Origin: Choanephora cucurbitarum
Taxonomy: Eukaryota; Mucoromycota; Mucoromycetes; Mucorales; Choanephoraceae
Direction: 5' to 3'
Length of the DNA stretch: 64,000 nt
Assembly (NCBI GenBank): GCA_025331435.1
Contig: JAIWNI010000044.1
Coordinates: 1 to 64,000, forward strand
The notes under the pieces are model-generated. The model was not told where the DNA came from. It saw only the letters and a program-made list of their open reading frames with translations, and searched no databases. This document shows, in pieces, positions 1 to 11,162 of the stretch (the stretch's first letter is position 1; each line of letters starts with the position of its first letter). Made by a program: the position numbers and the translations under genes.

Positions 1-2
1 CT

Positions 3-692
3 AGAGAGAATGAACCTGTTCAATGCAACAGTCTGCTATATGAACTTGTCTGGCAAATGACCAATCTGGTGCTGGCACACAGAGAAGCCAATAAACATCA
101 ATTTCTTCAATGGTTTGATCTTATCGCAACAGAACTATGGGATTTTGCTAAACAGCTAAAGGAAGAGTCATTTGAATGCGATTCACACATTCCCTTGGAT
201 GTGATCAAGAGGCGTTCAATTGATTCTGTGCACAGTGTTGACGACCAAGATGAGGAAAATTACCGCCGAGCCATTCGAATCACTATCTACAACTGCCGTG
301 CTTTAGTGTGTGAACAATCAAATGAGATCAATCAGGCCATTGTCTATTATCGTAAATGTGCGGCTGTAAGACCTACTCCTTTTGAACCTCAACAACATTT
401 GCAACAGACTGCTTTGGCTGCCATGCATCGCCTGATTGAATCATCTAGACCTCAACTTAAACACAAGAATACCTTATCTTCCGTATTCACATGTGATTCT
501 ATCTCCACATCATCCACTGTTTCCTCTCATTCTGTCCTATCTCGGTCTTCTGTCCAATGTACTCAGTGCGGACTGGAAAAGGCTACCATGCCTGTTTGTG
601 CCCGGTGCAAAACACAACCTTATTGTAGTGTGCGATGTATGAAGTCACACAAACAAATACATCAAGCCAATTGTGGTGTATTCTTATCATAG
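3..692 (+). CDS. MYND-type zinc-finger protein, 3' part only
   Basis: The frame is open from the window edge (codons run from position 3) to the stop at 690-692, so this is the C-terminal ~229 residues of a longer protein whose start lies outside. The last ~45 residues form a MYND zinc finger: CxxC (CTQC), CxxC (CARC), CxxxC (CSVRC) and a terminal HxxxC (HQANC), eight zinc ligands in the right order. About 60 residues before it, a helical stretch (YRRAIRITIYNC...IVYYRKC) resembles a TPR-like pair but is not diagnostic. A serine-rich linker separates the two. MYND fingers mediate protein-protein contacts; the specific role is unknown. The stop is only 80 bp from the stop of the convergent aminotransferase gene. 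Confidence 0.8.
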   Translation, partial: RENEPVQCNSLLYELVWQMTNLVLAHREANKHQFLQWFDLIATELWDFAKQLKEESFECDSHIPLDVIKRRSIDSVHSVDDQDEENYRRAIRITIYNCRALVCEQSNEINQAIVYYRKCAAVRPTPFEPQQHLQQTALAAMHRLIESSRPQLKHKNTLSSVFTCDSISTSSTVSSHSVLSRSSVQCTQCGLEKATMPVCARCKTQPYCSVRCMKSHKQIHQANCGVFLS

Positions 693-771
693 ACTCTTTT
701 CATTAGTTACCCCTCCTCCTTTTTTTTTCATAGATGTTTATAATAAAAAAAAAAGAAAAATGTATTTATTT

Positions 772-2166
772 CTAAGCCTTTTGAAGTTCCTTTAATGATT
801 GGCTCAAGGCCTCAACAACCTTATCGATATGACCACGCTCAGGTTCCATAACAGAGATACCCATGTGACTGTAGAATACACAAGTTAGAACAATATCTCT
901 CATGTCTTTATACACTTACCCAATTCTAAAGTATTTGCCTGCAAGTCCATTCAAGATACCACCAGCAATCTGAACACCCTTGTTGGCAAGAGCAGGCACC
1001 AACTGAGGAATCTCAACTCCCTCAGGCAACCAGACAGCTGTCATACCATTGGCAGAACACTCTTCACATTGAGCAAGTGTCTTCAATCCTAAATCACGAA
1101 TGGTCTCTCTAAACTTGGCGGCAACTTCACGGTGCTTGGCAAAACGAACATCCATAGATTGACTTGTGATTGCCTTGAGGGAGGCATGAAGAGCATAGAT
1201 CAATTGAACAGCAGGTGTAGCGAAATAAGCAGGCTTACGAGATTCATAAGCTTGCATGACTTGATATTGTCAATTTAGTATAACTGTCAATGAGATTACT
1301 TCTTTAACTTACTAGGTAACCACTTGTTCCAGTTTGAATAATAAGAGACAATAGGTGTACTTCTTGACTTGTATACCTCCAAGGCTTGTTGAGAGGCAAC
1401 AACAACAGAGAGACCAGGAGGAACACCCAAACCCTTTTGAGAACCAGAAATAACAATGTCCAATCCCCATGCATCAAATCTGATTTCTTCAGAACCCAAA
1501 GAACAGACACCATCTACAATCACCAAAGTATCTGGGGAAATCGACTTCACTGTTTGAGCTACTGCTTTAATGTCCGATAAAACACCCGTACTGTAAAAGA
1601 GGAAGAAAGGTCAATGAGGTATGTTGAAAGAGATATCACTTACGAAGTATCCACATGAGTGACAGTCACCATCTTATACTTCTTTTCACCTAAAGCTTTC
1701 TTCAAAGCGTCATTGGAAGGACGCGATCCAACTTCAGCACGAAGGGTAGTCACGTTTGCACCATAGACTTCTAAACTAAACATATCATATCAGCAAAGGA
1801 AAACACGTCTAATTTTTTCTTTTTATACCATTCAGAGAAATGATCACCAAAATAACCTGTGTTTAAGGCCAATACTTCATCTCCTTTTTCAAGCAAGTTG
1901 ACCATCATATCCCAACCCAAGGTACATGAACCAGAGACAATAAAAGGTTGAGCAGTTTCAGTCAAGACAACTTTACGTACCATCTCAATCGATTCACCAA
2001 AGACAGGAATGAAATTGGGGTCTACGTGAGAGGTAGCAGGGGTGCTCATGGCAGCAAGAACATCTTCATGGAACTCAATAGGTCCTTATAAGAGCTATCA
2101 GTCATTATCCTCACATTCTTTTTTTTTTTTCTTACCAGGAATCATACAGAGTTTGTGAGGGGCCAT
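772..2166 (-). CDS. Alanine-glyoxylate / serine-pyruvate aminotransferase (class V, PLP-dependent)
   Basis: Six exons read on the minus strand: 2166-2136, 2084-1829, 1775-1644, 1590-1313, 1259-920, 868-772. All introns are GT-AG and 44-54 nt; the spliced frame gives 377 residues, normal for AGXT/AGX1. The protein begins MAPHKLCMIPGP and has the family block SGSCTLGWDMM, VDGVCSLGSEEIRFDAWGLD (cofactor Asp) and SGSQKGLGVPPG, whose Lys (about residue 192) is the expected pyridoxal-phosphate Schiff-base lysine; it ends GHMGISVMEPERGH. The enzyme converts glyoxylate plus alanine to glycine plus pyruvate, detoxifying glyoxylate and supplying glycine. The C-terminus is LQKA, not an SKL-type PTS1, so peroxisomal import is not evident and mitochondrial or cytosolic location is possible. 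Family assignment is secure; exact substrate preference is inferred. Confidence 0.93.
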
Positions 2167-3900
2167 TTTTTAAAGAAAGGAAAAGAATAGTGAAAGAAAG
2201 CTGAAAAAGAAGTGAAAAGGAAGATCCACTTGATAATGCATTTTACCGTCAATATCATGTGATAAGATTTTAGTCTGGCTTGACGATGAGAAAAAAAAAT
2301 GAATATGATTACGATGAAAGGGCCAATGAAATTGACGTAGTCTATGTTGAATTATCCATTTCGATTACCGCTATTTGTCCTGAATTTCTGTAGAAAATCA
2401 GGTACCAATCTCTCAACGAATGATATAGATACGCACATACTGCTGCAGATTTGTTTCTGATACCCAGAATTCACCTTTGTATTTAATTCAGAGATGAAGG
2501 GAAGATATCTCTGCCTTTATGCACAGTAGATTCTGAATGTTCTATTCGCTTACACTATCTTTTAGTATAAGAGACAACTAAAGAGGTACAGTTTACTTAA
2601 AAGATATGGTTGCTATAAAAGAGAAAGAAAAAAAGGGGTGAAAGTTTTGACTATCTTAATGCATCAGATCCATGTTCCCCACTTTCTCGATTTATGTACA
2701 TTGTGAATTTATGCCATAACACCCAACAAAACAGCAGCCATCATTCATTTAGTTCAAATTGAATTTGCTTTGATTCAAATACGCTCACTAGCTGAGCTCA
2801 ATAAGGCAACTGTTGCTACTTTCTTGTTTGTTTGCTCAGTGGCCCATATCTCAACCTCCTCCCCTCTCTTTAGTATCATCCTGTTTTCTTATTCTTAAAG
2901 TGTGAACCATGTTTTCTTTGTTGTAAGGCTACATCGCCATGCAGTTACATTTAAGTTAGTTTTCAATAAGTTGACAATCATTTGGAGACTGAACGCTTGA
3001 AAGTATAAAGATATTTTTTAGAAAGTTAAGCTTTTGGTATCTCAACATACCTAGTTTACAGTATACACTTCTTTAAGATGCAATTCTTGATATTTTAGTT
3101 GTCATTCTACCCATTTGTTCATCTTTATTTCTTGACTTTAGTGCGATGTATGCATCTGTTATCTACTATCCAGTTACTTTTCCAAAATTGTTCATTACTT
3201 GTATACCTTGAAATGTATCTTTATTACAGTATAAGAAGGGGATTGTTTCCCTTTGTTCTTGATACTGATTACAGAGATTGGATAATAGTCTCACATATAT
3301 AACACAGATGTTGGTACTCTTGTCTCAATATCTCTCTTTTATTTACAAGTAGATGAAATGCCTCAAAGCAATCATTCGCAACAAATACTTGTCTGTCTGG
3401 GGTAAGGCCATTTTCATAACTTCAAGGCTAACTTGTTGTTCTTGTCTTTGAATGTCGTCTTATTGGGTTGCATCAACGGTTTGCACTTTGCGGTCAAATT
3501 CTCTCTAATGACAACTCTAAAACAACTCTGGATTCGATCCTTTATCCCAAAAAAAAAAAAATCTACCACAGTCATATCAGCAATTGAAAATAATTTTCTC
3601 ATTTCGATGAAAACATCGTTGACCGTCTGCAACATACCGTGGCTGTATCACTAATACGATTCTATTTTGCCACACGTTTGTTACTAACAATTGGCTGGAG
3701 CTTCTTGACCTATATTTTAGCGATTGTGTTTGCCAAATGCCTCTGACTCCAACACTAAATTGTAATTTTTTTTTGTTGCTTCAACCATCGCCCTTCCATC
3801 AAGTCCACCTCCTAAGAATTTTTGTCCTCGACATAGACGGATCATGACCTTCTGACTAACATTTTTTGTCCCATTTTTGAATCTAGTGGTTCAGGATTAC
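2167..3900. other. Intergenic, no gene seen
   Basis: About 1.7 kb of A/T-rich DNA upstream of the aminotransferase. Short open frames occur but lack family resemblance, exon-like composition or splice structure. Some of the right-hand part may be unrecognisable 5' sequence of the LINE remnant that follows. Confidence 0.5.
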
Positions 3901-3929
3901 GGAAGACAAACCCTTTTCTCGCTAAACTC

Positions 3930-6154
3930 CCTTTCTTTTAAGATGGCTTTGCTAATCACATTGAGACTTTTCTTGCCTCCTATAACGTATTCGATGAGAA
4001 GTATCTGGATACTCCTCATTCCTTCCGGGACACCCTGAAAGGGTAAGCGAAATTGTATACTAAGTTGTACCAATCATTGGCGGGAAAAAAACGCTAAAGA
4101 GATATCAATTTAAACGCAACCGCTTACTATGAATGTTCAAAAAACACTGTCATCCTCTCTTCTCTTCCCTCCTCATTGGGTATAATGATTGGTAGCTTCC
4201 AGGATGATATTGTTCGTGTTGATGATCTCAAGGCCGATAAGTTCCGGAGAGAGGAAGACGAACGCTCCACTAGCCTCCTCAAGCATCTAGCTTTCTCTCG
4301 CATGATGCAACGCACAATCTCTTCTCTCCGCGATCCATCTAAAAACCATATAATCATTGGTACTGCTGACAAAACTTTCGGCTATGGCTGACTTTTGCGA
4401 CTAGCTGTACAGTCCTGAGCTTGTTGACTGGCTTCGCTTCATTACATATCATGGCCTAATCACTTGGACGATCATAAAGAATACTTCTTATAACCCAGCG
4501 ATGGCACAAAATGCTGTTGATATGTTGCTTGATCAGAAAAAGAGCATTTGATAGGGTAAACTCGGACTATCCTGAGGCTGTTCTACTTCAGCTGAACCTC
4601 CCTTCTGTATTCCTTTGATCGATTTGTGCCTTATTTCGGGACAATCATAGAGCCATTAATATGAATGGTTGAATTTCCTCAAGGACCGTTGCCAAACGGA
4701 GAGGTCTGAAATAGGGTGATCCTATTAATGGTATCCTATATGACTTTGCCCTTGAACCGTTGTTTCGCTCAGTTTTCCAGAATGTCCATTATCGCAGCTA
4801 TACTTTCACTATCTCTAACCCACACTCTTCCACCCATTAAACAACTTAGCTAGGTCGATGATATGCTTGCCTTTATTCGAGATCACACTGATTAGACCAA
4901 TCTGAATATTTACTTGACTCTTTACTGCTCTGCTTCTAATGCTAAAATCAATTTTTAAAAAGTTAACGCCTTTTCGCCGACAGGCGCCAATCTTACTTCC
5001 TATTGGCTACCTGTACTAGCTGATCTGCAGATCAATAAAGTTTGGAACAGTGCTGACATCGAACCTCTTATCTATCTTGGTTTTCCTTTGATACAGTCCA
5101 GTTTGCAGCGGACTTCTTTTGAATTTTCCTTCCTTCGGGAACTTCATCACCTGGCTGAGCTCCACAGTAAACAAAATCTTTCTGTTCTTGGTCTTGCGAC
5201 TGTTTCCAATACACTCCCTTTGTCTCAAGTCTGGCATGTTCTACGAGTTGTCCCTTTCCCCGAATCAATGGTTTCTTTTGTTCAATTTATAGTCTCTGGT
5301 TTTACCTAACGTCAGATTTTTCCTCACTTGGGTTGGAAGATTATGGTTTCTCTCCGACATAATGAAGGACTAGAACTTCTTGATCCTGCCATTCAACAAC
5401 CAGTCCTCTTCTACCGATGGATTGGTTCACTACTTTCTGAACGAGCCGGTTCCTCTCTGGCTCAGCAGTTTCTGCTTGTTCACTAAGCAAACCTGTTCCA
5501 AACAGCCAATGTCTTGATGTGTTTACTCTTCCCCCTTGCATAGCCTCGAAACAGGTCTTCTTTGGTTTTTAATGTCACATTGGCGCGTCGCACGATCGCC
5601 TCTATACCTAGACAACAACTCTTTTGCATTCCTGGGTCTTTTGGTGCTCACACATTGCCTTTGTGTGCTACCTTAGACTCTGACTGTACTTTTTCTCTCT
5701 TAAACGCTACTGTTACTGGTTTTTATGAGTAACATCCAGTTAGTCATTTCCTGTCTCCTAAACAGAGCCAGAGTACCATCTTATATTTGGTCAACTCTAT
5801 CACCTGTTTTTGAAATGCGGTAGCTTCCGTTTTCTGTACTTTCAGTCCTGTTTTTGTTTAATGCACAAAGCCTACTTCTCTCAGCCTTTTCAACCATGTT
5901 CATGTGCCTGTTATACGACAATCAAGCAGCTTCTTTCCCTTCCGCTGTCGGTTATTCCTTTCTAAAGATGACCCCTCACTGCATATCCCTAGCACTTCTT
6001 GTTAGTGTTTTCGTTTTCAGATAAGTAGATATGCTGCGACTTCGGTCCAACAAGACCAACTGCTTTTTAAAACTGCTTGGACTCGCTTCTGAGGATTATC
6101 GCTCAGTTCACTTCATCGTAACGTTCTCTACCGTTTTCTATACAGACTCATTTC
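3930..6154 (+). mobile_element. Decayed LINE (non-LTR retrotransposon) with reverse-transcriptase remnant
   Basis: Conceptual translation across frames gives a recognisable non-LTR reverse transcriptase broken by many stops and frameshifts. In order: a pre-RT block with SLLKHLAFSRMMQRTISSL (about 4260-4330), LYSPELVDW (about 4405), a DQKKAFDRVN-like catalytic block (about 4530-4565), a block resembling RGLKQGDP but mutated (about 4690-4730), and VDDMLAF (about 4855-4870), the equivalent of the F/YxDD active site. Further on, QSSLQRTSFEFSFLREL...LATVSNTLPLSQVWHVLR (5095-5245) matches the thumb/C-terminal part of LINE polymerases. Weak coding resemblance continues to about 6150. The 5' boundary is uncertain and an upstream endonuclease domain is not convincing. 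No frame is intact, so the copy is dead. The right end abuts the transposase fragment at 6155. Confidence 0.75.
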
Positions 6155-7075
6155 TAGCTCTTGTTTTAGGTACATTTATGATGACTCGCTCTCCTTTTTT
6201 GGACCAAGAAAAAAATCCTTTCCAAATTGATGTGGAAAGCGGCCTCATCTATGAATACGCAGCTGCTGGTAGAATCCATATCGGTCTTCAGCCATCTCTT
6301 TGCCCACTGATAGCGCTCTTCGACTTTCTCGGGGCTATTACGCTCAACCGATTGGGGACGTGCTTGCTTGAAAGCGATGCTGCATTTGTCCTTAACACAC
6401 TTACCGAACTCACTTTTAATGATCTCAGTCTTTCCAAATTCTTCAAACATATCATCCAGAGTGACTGAGTCACTGTTGTTGTCAGCCCATTCAACCATAA
6501 AGCCTCTATGCTCTTTAGTTAAAGTAGGAGGTCTACCTATTGGTCTCCCACTATCAGGTGCTCTCTCAATAAAATTTAGAGGAGTCACGCTGTCTTTCTT
6601 GACCCAATTTTGTGTTGTTCATAGATTGATATTAAGCTGAATAGTAGCAGCACGAGCACTTATCCCCTTCTGTTTGACAGGAAAGAAGAACTTCTCCTTC
6701 TCGGTGTCTTTGTGATGTTTGTATGAGTTAGGTCTCTCAGCTATTTGTGTTGGCTCTGCTGAAGCCTTAGTCCTTTCGTGTACTGGTTTTTTGGGAGGTT
6801 ACATATCGGTGTAGCTGTCATAATCTGTTATGCATTCCACAGGATACATCTCGCTGCAGGCTTCCATTTCAAGCTCCACGACTTCGTTGACTTGAGCATC
6901 ATTCTTGTTGCCTAGGCCAACTTCAAAAGCAATGTTGTCCATCTTTTACAAAAGGATTAATGTAAAAAGGAAAAAGTATGCTTAAAAGTGCCGAAACTTT
7001 TTTTTTTGAAAGTGCGCCAATTTTTTTCTTGAAAACACGCAAATAATTTTTCCGTTTGGTGTATAACTTTGTGAA
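6155..7075 (-). mobile_element. Tc1/mariner-like DNA transposon, copy 1 (3'-truncated, dead)
   Basis: On the minus strand, from an ATG at 6942, the frame encodes an acidic N-terminus, an HTH-like region (KGISARAATIQLNIN), a GRPIGRPPTLTKEH linker, ERNSPEKVEERYQWAKRWL, and the first catalytic block CVFIDEAAFHINL, typical of DDE_3 (Tc1/mariner) transposases. Two in-frame stops (before PPKKP and before TTQNW) and a frameshift just after the FIDE block inactivate it. The reading frame is cut at 6155 where LINE sequence begins, so the second and third catalytic residues are missing. Right of the start codon lie three ~23-bp subterminal repeats (6984-7053) like those of a terminal inverted repeat. 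Positions 6155-6982 match 35595-36422 with six differences. Confidence 0.85.
6984..7053. repeat. Three tandem ~23-bp subterminal repeats of transposon copy 1
   Basis: Units 6984-7007, 7008-7030 and 7031-7053 each read roughly GAAAGTGCGCCAA followed by a T-run. The inverted, diverged counterpart lies at the other end of copy 2 (about 34981-35060: TGCGCCAAATTTTTTTT when read on the minus strand). The arrangement suggests repeated transposase-binding sites inside terminal inverted repeats. Confidence 0.6.
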
Positions 7076-8242
7076 AAGGTTGACATGTACCATTACAAAC
7101 ATAGAAGGAATAGAAGAACAGATTGTAACCTAGGACAGGTATGATCACCGCACAACAATAACTTTTTTTCTCATAATTTAGTCTTTTTTCAACAGCCGCA
7201 GACTGGCATTGCAAACATATGATCGTATTCCAAATATTGAATATGTAATGCATATGCAGCCAGTGATGTTGGTGAATTTTATTTCATAGATAAAGAACAA
7301 TGGACAAAATAATTACAGCGTTTTGCGTTTGAAAATAGAATTGTGGGTCGTGCCTACCACAATTGTCGTATGGCTCACTCCAACCTCGGATGTGGTGACC
7401 CACCACATCTTCTGTCTTCGTTTCGCCAACTTGGCCATTTTAACCATACAAGACATGTGCCAATTCAAAGAATAAGAATACACTTCTGAATGCAAAAGTC
7501 TTGTCGACAGACTAAGTGGCGAAGATAAATCAGTGATGGGTTGGCGTAGAGAACTTTCACAAGATCATGAATTTGCAAAGACCGGGCCTACATTAAGTTC
7601 ATGACAGAACACTTGAGTTAAGTGTTTCCAAACTGCTGACTCTCTATCAATTTTTCTGTTATAACATAAGAGTTATGGAAGCTTTAACCAATCCTCTTAT
7701 TTCACCACTTGCTGAATGGGCTGCAGTCTCGTATACAACTCAACCCATTCTCAACCATTTATTATTACCTTACACACATCTTTTTAATACAAAACGAGCA
7801 TATTACAAACCGCACCTCCATTGCGGTAATGAAATTAGCACCTCCGCTACACTCTGATTAATTTTATTGACCTCCATTATGGTGCAGTACGCTACGCTTT
7901 GTAAGATGCTCGTAATGCAAAATGGTATATATATATATATATTGATAGCATCTCATTCTCTCTGAACATAATGTATTTTCAAACGCAAAGCACTGTATTT
8001 AAGCATCTCTTAGAGCCGTTTTTCCTAAAGAAGAAGTGTATAAGAGACATCGATTGTAGACATAAATGTAAATGCCTAGACTAAAAAACAAATAAGTAAA
8101 ATGCACCGTGAATAGCTTACTGTTTTTGTAGGAGAACAAAGTCAACCTCTTGTGTAACCCAATAAATCAATTACTTTTATTAGTTTCCACTTTCAGAATT
8201 CTTAACTTTATTTCTTTCTACTTTTTCTTTGTTAATTAACCA
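7076..8242. other. Intergenic; holds one MITE and an AT run
   Basis: No convincing gene. It contains the short inverted-repeat element at 7794-7913 and an alternating TA run at about 7926-7942. The last ~50 bp before 8243 are pyrimidine-rich, as in other leaders of this window. Confidence 0.5.
7794..7913. repeat. hAT-like MITE with 16-bp TIRs and 8-bp target-site duplication
   Basis: The 120-bp element starts ACGAGCATATTACAAA and ends TTTGTAAGATGCTCGT: the ends are inverted repeats matching at 15 of 16 positions. Immediately outside lie AATACAAA (7786-7793) and AATGCAAA (7914-7921), direct repeats matching at 7 of 8. An 8-bp duplication next to short TIRs is the signature of hAT-superfamily insertion. 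The interior has three copies of a CCTCC(ATT) motif and no coding capacity, so the element is non-autonomous. Confidence 0.65.
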
Positions 8243-11162
8243 ATGTTCAAGGCAAGAAAAAAGAAGCAACATCAATACGAGACAACAGTAGAATATCATA
8301 CGATGATCGATATCAATCAAAAGAAGTTGAACTTCAACCTGTTGAATGATGTTCAATTGAGTAACGATTTTCGCTCTTCTATTATCATTCCTGAATTAAA
8401 CAAAGATCTTGACTCAAATCAGCAGAAGCATCTTGCATTCCTACAAGGTGAATCTGAGCTGCATTTGAAACCACCCATCATGACCGATATAAGTCATGAT
8501 CCCAAAAGACTTGATTGTGATGGCGCTAAACAGTATAGAGACTTGGCAGCCTGGAGACAGCACAGAAGACATCGACACTCTAACGGTTTATTTGGCGGGA
8601 AGCAAAGAAATAAACCTAAACCAACAAGACGCCATATAGAAGACGACAGCAAGAAATATATTGAAGAACATAATGAAAACAAGATTGAGCCAGTAAGAAT
8701 ATTGTTAGCCTGATTTCTTTCTTTGTAGCTATTTTGCTTATCAAACTCTTCTTACATAAGCAGGTAGTAAAGCACAACTTTATCGAGGAAGACTATGAGC
8801 CTGACTCAGACACTGAGGAGAACTATTTCTTCCAAGACTTCTCTTATGACTCAAAAGTCCCAAGACCAAGAAAGAGGAATACGGGCCGAAAGAAACAACA
8901 TACTAACCCACCTAGTCGCTTTGACTTGTCTTCTTTTGCAAAAGACCTGCATGATAACCGACTTTCAGTTATTCAAAGAGAAAGCAAAATTATTATGACT
9001 GAAGAAGATGAGCTAGAACTTCAAAAATTGCTTGAGCTGCAGAGGCAAAGAATGTCAATGATGTTCCCTGAGCTTGATAACGAAAGCACAGAGACATTTC
9101 AGGCTATACCTCCCTTGCCTTCTTTGGAAATGATCAAATCGCATCAGTCCACTAAGAAAGAAAAGGAAATTCAAACACCTGCATTGAACAGCGACCATGA
9201 TAGTGTAACCACAACAAGTGCCTCCACTAATGGGAGCATTTGCGATAACTACATGCTAGATGATACCATCAAAATGTCCTCGGAAGAAGCAGAAGAAGAA
9301 GGGGAGGAGCAGCAGCAAATTCTTGAAGAAGAAGAGTTGAAACAGATGGAAAAACCAGTAACACAACACATCTCTAACAAGGAAGCATATAGTCAGCAAT
9401 GGATAGAAAATGACAGTAACAAGATAGCTTTAGATGAAGAACAAGGTAGGCCAATTGGAAAGAAGCATTGCAATTTGTCATTGTTCTAAGCATTGCCCGT
9501 AAAGATATCAAGGTACCACAAATGGACACCATATTAGAACCAATCAACGCCTCAAACGCAGTTGCTTTTAACCTTATCGAATCAAACAATGCAGCAGATT
9601 GCCTTTCAGAGACTACTCTGACCAAGAGTAGCTCGATGGAGCATTCATCCAAGAACACGTTATCAGTTGATGATGCCTATTTTAATAACCAAATAACGTC
9701 GAAGTCCAAAACTCAATCCAGCTTTGAGCAAATAAGTCGTAAAAACAGCGTTAGGGAATCCAACAATGCGAATGACTTGACCTCAATTGCTCCCGAAAAG
9801 CCATCCTTGACACCACTGTTATTTCTCAATGAAGAATATGTAGACCCTGTGAAAAGTCTCGAAACTAATCAAAAAATACCACACCCTCCTAACAGCAACA
9901 AAGTTTCTAGAGGATTATTTGGAAGCTTGCGACAAGCGAATAAAAGCCAGAATGGAGGCAATTCCTTTAAGGGCCTAGTTCGCAATTTCAGCGCGAAAGA
10001 ATTCAGTCGGTTATCAAAGAGCCAAAAAGAATCTGTTGGTATGTCAAGGGCAGCTATGGCTGTCATTCAACATAATGTAGCAAAGCAAGAAAAAGATTAT
10101 GCATTCTGTAACATTTTTGAAGAAAGCGAACAAACACAGCAGAAAAAAAGGCCAAAGTCAGACAACAACAACCCACTTGTTCAACTTTTAGCTCGAGCTT
10201 CATCTTCCACTCGAGGTAAGAAGAACAATGCAACCAAGGTTGTCAATATGAATGCAGACAACAAAAATAAGCGAGCAGAGATAGTCCGCAAAACAATCAT
10301 ATATGTACAACCTGACTCGCTTCAACATATGTTAAAGAATGGTGCTCAACTAGAAGATATTCCAGCTTTACCTTCTGCTAGAAACACTATTGTTTCTGAG
10401 GGATCATCTTCTTTTGACGATGATGTTTCTACTCCAAAAGAATATGCTATTGCTACCAAAATTAGCCGACAAACCTCCGTAAGAAAGCGTATTGTGGATG
10501 TTCAGCAAAATAACACTGTCAATCACCAGCAAGGTTCTGAAAGGAAGCGATTTCAGTTGTACGATATGGAAGAAAAAAGCAACGAAGTAGAGCAACTGCA
10601 CCCTCATAATAACTATATGGAAGGCGTTGAATTAAGAGAAATGAGCGATGGCACAGTTATATGGGGCATTGTAAAAAAAGAAGGAAATCGCAAAAGTTTT
10701 TTTGCACCCAACTTAAACAAATCGAATCGGTGTACAAATGAAGATGAATCCTTCCATCAAATTGATACTATGAAGAAAACAGCCAATACAGCTATAATAA
10801 GCCCTACCACTAGTAAAGCAATACTAGTGTCTGCACCAGACGGTTCTTTGTCGCCGCCACCTATACCTCGACGCTCTCCTCGTCGAAGAAATACAGCAAA
10901 AAAGGTTGACCAACCTAAGGAGACAGAGACAAGCATATACTATTCCGATAAAGTGACACTTCCTAATCTATTGAAGATGATGCAGGGTCACGATCAATAT
11001 CCTGGCGATATGATGGACGAAGAAGTCGAAATCGAAGAAGGAAGTGATTTTGCTTTTGATCAAACAGCCATGACTTCTGTAGATGACCAGCTAGATAGTT
11101 TCATGAGAGACTTGCTGCATCAACAACAAGAACAAGAGCAGAAACAGATATCTCATTTTTAA
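8243..11162 (+). CDS. Large low-complexity protein of unknown function
   Basis: Three exons: 8243-8692, 8764-9445, 9505-11162. The first intron is a clear GTAAGA...CAG; the second (9446-9504) is inferred from frame continuity with donor GTAGGC and acceptor TAAAG and is less certain. The product is about 929 residues, hydrophilic, rich in Ser, Asn, Gln, Glu and Lys, with acidic runs (near residue 335-350 and again near the C-terminus), a basic RRSPRRR patch and a Q-rich tail. No membrane segment or signal peptide is seen. The most ordered-looking block is near the middle of exon 3 (MEGVELREMSDGTVIWGIVKK), a short strand-rich motif that could be the conserved core. I do not recognise the family; a scaffold or polarity role would only be a guess. 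Confidence 0.7.

Noticed and set aside
6664..6904. RIP-like mutation as the cause of the six transitions between the transposon copies
   Set aside because: Only six changes, one runs in the opposite direction, and no dinucleotide preference can be judged; RIP is not established in Mucoromycota.
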